The notes beneath the pieces were generated by a model. That model was not told where the DNA came from. It saw only the letters and a program-made list of their open reading frames with translations, and ran no database searches. From Treponema sp. (lineage in GTDB: Bacteria > Spirochaetota > Spirochaetia > Treponematales > Breznakiellaceae), in contig JAISPY010000036.1 in NCBI GenBank assembly GCA_031274565.1, positions 1 to 6,348 on the forward strand: 6,348 nucleotides of DNA. Direction: 5' to 3'. A program made the translations under genes and the position numbers. Positions 6,216 through 6,348 of the stretch are shown one piece after another; positions within the stretch are counted from its first letter, which is position 1, and the number at the start of each line of letters is the position of its first letter.

Positions 6216-6316
6216 AGTGTGTGGTCGGGGGTATACGTTTTACCGGGATTGGGCAGCGGACCGCGTTGCTAGACAGCCATACACTAGGGGCGGGCTTGAT
6301 GGGTCCGTTCATGCAA
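6216..6316 (+). promoter_or_regulatory. Structured mRNA leader with three-way junction and candidate kissing loops
   Basis: A 9-bp stem (AGTGTGTGG 6216-6224 with CCATACACT 6277-6285, one G-U) encloses two hairpins: GGTA/TACC (6230-6233 with 6241-6244) and GCAGCG/CGTTGC (6253-6258 with 6264-6269). A third hairpin follows at 6296-6316 (TTGATG with CATGCAA, one bulge). Its whole loop, GGTCCGTT (6302-6309), is complementary to AGCGGACC (6255-6262), and four of those bases fall in the second hairpin's loop. The ribosome binding site begins six bases later. This is the layout of a regulatory leader, but it matches no riboswitch consensus I know. It is a manual fold. Confidence 0.38.
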
Positions 6317-6321
6317 CCTAT

Positions 6322-6327
6322 AAGGAG
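6322..6327 (+). promoter_or_regulatory. Ribosome binding site of the right-edge gene
   Basis: AAGGAG is followed by six Ts and then ATG at 6334. This is a near-ideal Shine-Dalgarno at good spacing and fixes the start of the partial gene. Confidence 0.75.
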
Positions 6328-6333
6328 TTTTTT

Positions 6334-6348
6334 ATGATAGATACTAAC
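6334..6348 (+). CDS. Start of an unidentified gene, cut by the window edge
   Basis: Only five codons are visible (M-I-D-T-N). The start is supported by AAGGAG six bases upstream and by a strong promoter at 6121-6149, with a long leader between. Nothing can be said about the product from five residues. The next few hundred bases to the right would identify it and would also show what the structured leader controls. Confidence 0.6.

Noticed and set aside
6250..6270. GGACCGCG resembles the T-box core (TGGNACCGCG).
   Set aside because: The required TGG is GCG here, there is no stem I or specifier loop, no terminator follows, and the bases are better explained by the hairpin 6253-6269. T-boxes are also not typical of spirochaete-like genomes.
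5968..6312. A 114-codon - strand ORF upstream of brnT.
   Set aside because: It is antisense to the promoter and structured leader, has no ribosome binding site, and the composition changes along its length. It looks like a chance open frame.
6155..6337. A 60-codon + strand ORF whose TGA overlaps the ATG at 6334.
   Set aside because: Its ATG falls at the predicted transcription start, so it would have no leader, and the peptide is rich in low-information Pro/Phe/Ser stretches. The RNA structure and Shine-Dalgarno explain the region better.

Overview
The window carries a complete, intact sbcD-sbcC operon (673-5036, + strand), which encodes the Mre11-Rad50-type nuclease/ATPase that opens DNA hairpins and processes breaks. 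It is flanked on both sides by small accessory genes on the - strand, several of them toxin-antitoxin-like. The style of the left-edge coiled-coil protein (DUF3782-like), the SbcD/SbcC sequences and the density of small antitoxin genes suggest a host-associated spirochaete of the Treponema kind. This is an inference from protein style only. By eye, sbcDC is richer in G+C than the flanks.

Left flank (1-672). A - strand gene runs off the left edge, with its own ribosome binding site and a near-consensus promoter at 267-295. Upstream of it is a - strand intrinsic terminator (330-364), which fits as the end of a 46-codon antitoxin-like ORF at 425-565. A 15-bp tandem duplication (515-544) lies in that ORF and abuts a + strand -35 box (544-549) that could drive sbcDC. 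A 16-codon ORF (630-680) overlaps the sbcD start.

Core (673-5036). The sbcD stop and sbcC start share ATGA, the usual sign of translational coupling. All catalytic motifs of both proteins are present: the five-motif Mn2+ phosphoesterase core in SbcD; and the Walker A, Q-loop, zinc hook, signature, Walker B, D-loop and H-loop in SbcC.

Right flank (5037-6348). A brnT-brnA type II toxin-antitoxin pair (- strand) converges on sbcC. The BrnT domain lacks the usual N-terminal strand and is instead joined in frame to about 70 unrecognised residues, which looks like a rearrangement junction. Upstream lie a 92-bp nested inverted repeat (6005-6096) and a strong + strand promoter (6121-6149). A leader of about 178 nt follows, with a predicted three-way junction and a possible loop-loop contact just before a good ribosome binding site. 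The first five codons of a new + strand gene (6334-6348) are then cut by the window edge.

The best candidate for something undescribed is the structured leader at 6216-6316. The BrnT fusion junction comes next.
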